Origin: Acidovorax sp. YS12
GTDB taxonomy: Bacteria > Pseudomonadota > Gammaproteobacteria > Burkholderiales > Burkholderiaceae_C
Assembly (NCBI GenBank): GCA_021496925.1
Contig: CP053915.1
Span: 186,001-250,000, forward strand
DNA: 64,000 nucleotides
Direction: 5' to 3'
Shown here: one piece after another, positions 62,145 through 64,000 of the stretch
How positions within the stretch are numbered: the stretch's first letter is position 1
How the letters are laid out: each line of letters opens with the position of its first letter
Notes under the pieces: generated by a model
What the model was told of the DNA's origin: nothing
What the model saw: the letters and a program-made list of their open reading frames with translations, nothing else
Database searches by the model: none
Position numbers and translations under genes: made by a program

Positions 62145-62429
62145 GCCCATGCAGCGCATCAGCCGCTCGACCGTGCAGCGGGCCACGGCAGTGCCTTCGC
62201 GTGCCAGTTGCCGCCACACCTTGTCGGCACCGTAGACCTGCATGTTGGTCTGCCAGACGCGCTGAATCTGCGGCATCAGCAACTCGTCGCGTTTGGCGCG
62301 GGCGCAGCGCCTGTGAGACTCACGCAGCAGCGCTGCATGGCGCCGGTAGGCCGACGGGGCAACCTGCAACACCTTGCAGAGCGGCTCGACCCCGAAGACA
62401 TCGCGGTGCTGGTCGATGAAGGCTCTCAC
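62145..62429 (-). pseudogene. IS3-family OrfB, C-terminal part missing
   Basis: About 95 residues: MRAFIDQHRDVFGVEPLCKV, then RDELLMPQIQRVWQTNMQVY and VARCTVERLMRCMG. This is the HTH_21 leader of OrfB; the rve integrase core is gone. The open frame continues through the IS66 end to 62094. Confidence 0.85.
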
Positions 62430-62749
62430 GACTTCAGTCGGCGGTCGAGCTCCGCCTGGGCGAAAAACGCGCTGGCCAGCTTCAGTATCTCGTTGGCCCG
62501 GCGCAGCTCCTTGTTCTCGCGCTTGAGCTCCTTCATCCGCTGCGCCTCGCTGCTCGTCACGCCCTCACGGGCTCCCGCATCGACCTCGGCGCGCTTGACC
62601 CATTCGTTCAAGGTCTGTGGCACGCAGCCAATCTTGGGCGCGATGGATTCAATGGCCGCCCACAGCGATGGGTACTCCCCGCGCTGCTCCTGCACCATCC
62701 TTACCGCGCGCTCGCGCACCTCGGGCGAGAACTTGTTCGACTTGCTCAT
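62426..62749 (-). CDS. IS3-family OrfA
   Basis: 107 residues. A helix-turn-helix (SPEVRERAVRMVQEQRGEYP, then IGCVPQTLNEWVKRAE) is followed by the leucine-zipper-like helix MKELKRENKELRRANEILKL. It overlaps OrfB by 4 bases, the usual frameshift arrangement. OrfB is truncated, so the pair is inactive. Confidence 0.9.
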   Translation of the reverse strand: MSKSNKFSPEVRERAVRMVQEQRGEYPSLWAAIESIAPKIGCVPQTLNEWVKRAEVDAGAREGVTSSEAQRMKELKRENKELRRANEILKLASAFFAQAELDRRLKS

Positions 62750-62993
62750 GGCTCAATCCTCTCAGAGTGTTGAGCCTCCGCGGAAACCGGGGCGGTTCAG
62801 TTCGAGCAGGACTGGCTTGCCAATCAACCACGGCAAGCCAACTCATGAGATCAGCTATGGGATACGGATTCCAGGGGCAAGGTCAATTGCGCTCATGTGA
62901 AGTTAAGTCTATTGGCGCTCTTGAGCTCGCTGGCCCACCAACTTCGCATGCCAACGACTGCTGTTGACTGAAAACGGGATTGTTCAGGGCGGA

Positions 62994-63752
62994 CTACTTA
63001 GGTGCCAGGCGAATGGCACCATCGAGACGGATGACTTCGCCATTGAGCATGTCATTTTCCAGGATGTGTTGCACCAGCTTGGCGTAATCCTCGGGCTTGC
63101 CCAGGCGGCTCGGGAAGGGGACGCCTGCAGCGAGTGCATCCTGTACTTCCTGTGGCATGCCGAACAGCATGGGTGTGCCAAAGATGCCAGGGGCAATCGT
63201 CATGTTACGGATGCCGTTGCGTGCCAGATCGCGGGCGATAGGTAGGGTCATGCCGACCACGCCACCCTTTGAGGCGCTGTAAGCCGCTTGACCAATCTGG
63301 CCGTCATAGGCCGCCACGCTGGCGGTCGAGATCAGCACGCCGCGTTCGCCCGTGGGTTCAGGATCGTTCTTGGCCATGGCCTCGGCAGCCAGCCTGATCA
63401 TGTTGAATGTGCCGATGAGGTTGACGGTGATGGTCTTCTGGAACAGCGCCAGGGCATGCGCGCCGTTTTTGCCGACGGTTTTTTCCGCAGGAGCGATGCC
63501 GGCGCAATTGACCAGACCCATGAGTTTGCCCAGCGAAGTGGCCTTGGTCACGGCGGCTTGGCCGTCCGATTCGCTGCTGACGTCGCATTTCACGAAGGCG
63601 CCGCCGATCTCCTTGGCAACCGCCTCGCCTTTGTCAGCCTGCATGTCGGCAATGACCACAGTACCGCCCAACGCTGCCAATCTGCGTGCAGTGCCCTCGC
63701 CCAGGCCCGATGCGCCGCCCGTGACAATGAATATCTTGCCTTTGATGTCCAT
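62994..63752 (-). CDS. Short-chain dehydrogenase, HSD10-type 3-hydroxyacyl-CoA dehydrogenase
   Basis: 252 residues. Cofactor motif VTGGASGLGEGTARRL, then NCAGIAPAEK, STASVAAYDGQIGQAAYSAS and the catalytic Y-S-A-S-K. The pattern IAPGIFGTPML is typical of the type II 3-hydroxyacyl-CoA dehydrogenase (HSD10) group, which oxidises 3-hydroxyacyl-CoA in fatty and branched-chain acid breakdown. AGGAGA precedes the ATG. It lies outside the ICE as a normal chromosomal gene. An array of ACGT repeats upstream resembles a LiuR-type site. Confidence 0.9.
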   Translation of the reverse strand: MDIKGKIFIVTGGASGLGEGTARRLAALGGTVVIADMQADKGEAVAKEIGGAFVKCDVSSESDGQAAVTKATSLGKLMGLVNCAGIAPAEKTVGKNGAHALALFQKTITVNLIGTFNMIRLAAEAMAKNDPEPTGERGVLISTASVAAYDGQIGQAAYSASKGGVVGMTLPIARDLARNGIRNMTIAPGIFGTPMLFGMPQEVQDALAAGVPFPSRLGKPEDYAKLVQHILENDMLNGEVIRLDGAIRLAPK

Positions 63753-63770
63753 GGATTTGTCTCCTGTAAG

Positions 63771-63791
63771 TGACGTTGACGTAAACGTAAA
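63771..63791. promoter_or_regulatory. Possible LiuR-like operator upstream of the dehydrogenase
   Basis: TGACGTTGACGTAAACGTAAA holds ACGT at 63773, 63779 and 63785, exactly 6 bp apart. MerR-family LiuR sites of branched-chain and fatty acid catabolism have this look. It is 20 bases upstream of the gene start. Confidence 0.4.
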
Positions 63792-63802
63792 TTATGCGGC
63801 AC

Positions 63803-63826
63803 AAAAAAGCCCGGCGGTGCCGGGCT
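63803..63826 (-). terminator. Terminator of the upstream minus-strand gene
   Basis: On the minus strand AGCCCGGC-ACC-GCCGGGCT is followed by a run of six T (63803-63808). It ends transcription of the partial gene at 63847. Confidence 0.88.
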
Positions 63827-63846
63827 GTGCATACTGGCCGTGGTTC

Positions 63847-64000
63847 TCAGGGGAGGCCAACGCGGTCAAGCATCTGTTGCACCTTGGTCATGTTCGCGCC
63901 CACGGCGCTGATTGGAATGGTTTCGCTCTTGAATGGCTTGCCGCCCGTCATGGACTTCAGGGCGGGGTTGGCCAGTTCAACGCCTTTGGCTGCCGGCCAT
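63847..64000 (-). CDS. 3' end of an unidentified gene
   Basis: 51 codons before the stop: AKGVELANPALKSMTGGKPF, then KSETIPISAVGANMTKVQQM, ending DRVGLP. The 5' part is outside the window. I do not recognise the family; a soluble or periplasmic protein is possible. A terminator follows it before the dehydrogenase gene. Confidence 0.6.
   Translation of the reverse strand, partial: WPAAKGVELANPALKSMTGGKPFKSETIPISAVGANMTKVQQMLDRVGLP

Larger units (their letters stand above)
62145..62799 (-). mobile_element. IS3-family element, truncated by IS66
   Basis: The left end TGAACCGCC (read on the minus strand from 62799) precedes orfA. The orfB part stops at 62145, where the IS66 end begins, so most of the catalytic domain is lost. 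Confidence 0.8.

Overview
The window is a high-GC betaproteobacterial sequence, probably Comamonadaceae by its guaA and overall style; I cannot name a species. It is dominated by one integrative and conjugative element (ICE) of about 56.7 kb inserted at the 3' end of guaA. Core att sequence GAGTGGGA occurs at 1560-1567 and again at 58260-58267. Next to each copy lie short GACGGTA-type repeats that look like integrase arm sites.

Layout: (1) 1-1571, guaA. (2) 1560-4.5 kb, tyrosine integrase, a toxin-antitoxin-like pair behind a perfect 13-bp inverted repeat, and an AlpA-type regulator. (3) 4.7-13.25 kb, a defence-like cargo island. It has a HEPN protein plus CoiA-like nuclease pair, then a divergent locus: a WYL (CapW/BrxR-like) regulator with a four-helix membrane protein on the minus strand, and MBL / E2-E1-JAB fusion / MBL genes on the plus strand. 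This ubiquitin-like conjugation locus is the most interesting system here. (4) 13.6-30.5 kb, Tn4371-like maintenance and mobilisation backbone: RadC, DUF2958, DUF932, ParB, DUF736, DUF2285, RepA with three iterons, ParA, DUF2840, TraF and a VirD2-like relaxase. It is interspersed with repeated GC-rich non-coding leaders and a SIR2-like (DUF4917-type) gene. (5) 30.5-43.5 kb, a cargo hotspot between the relaxase and a LysR (traR-like) gene. It holds two stacked modules separated by a scar in which a traR 5' fragment is fused to a relaxase 3' tail. Module A is a pirin / old-yellow-enzyme / isochorismatase redox set. Module B looks like a small-molecule biosynthetic operon (ALA-synthase-like, GNAT, Gfo/Idh-like oxidoreductase, AsnB-like amidotransferase, MFS exporter) under an MmyB-type regulator. 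(6) 43.5-56.4 kb, mating-pair formation: EexN, TraG, CopG, TrbB-C-D-E-J-K-L-F-G-I and DUF2274, mostly joined by ATGA overlaps. (7) 56.46-58.1 kb, AbiEi/AbiEii toxin-antitoxin, then attR.

Beyond attR (58.27-62.8 kb) is a graveyard of insertion sequences: two broken inverted IS110 copies, an IS66-family element with a deleted tnpC, and a truncated IS3-family element. An AlpA fragment there suggests an older related island once occupied the site. From 63 kb ordinary chromosome resumes with a short-chain dehydrogenase and the 3' end of an unidentified gene.

All functional calls rest on reading motifs and family resemblance by eye; no database search was run.
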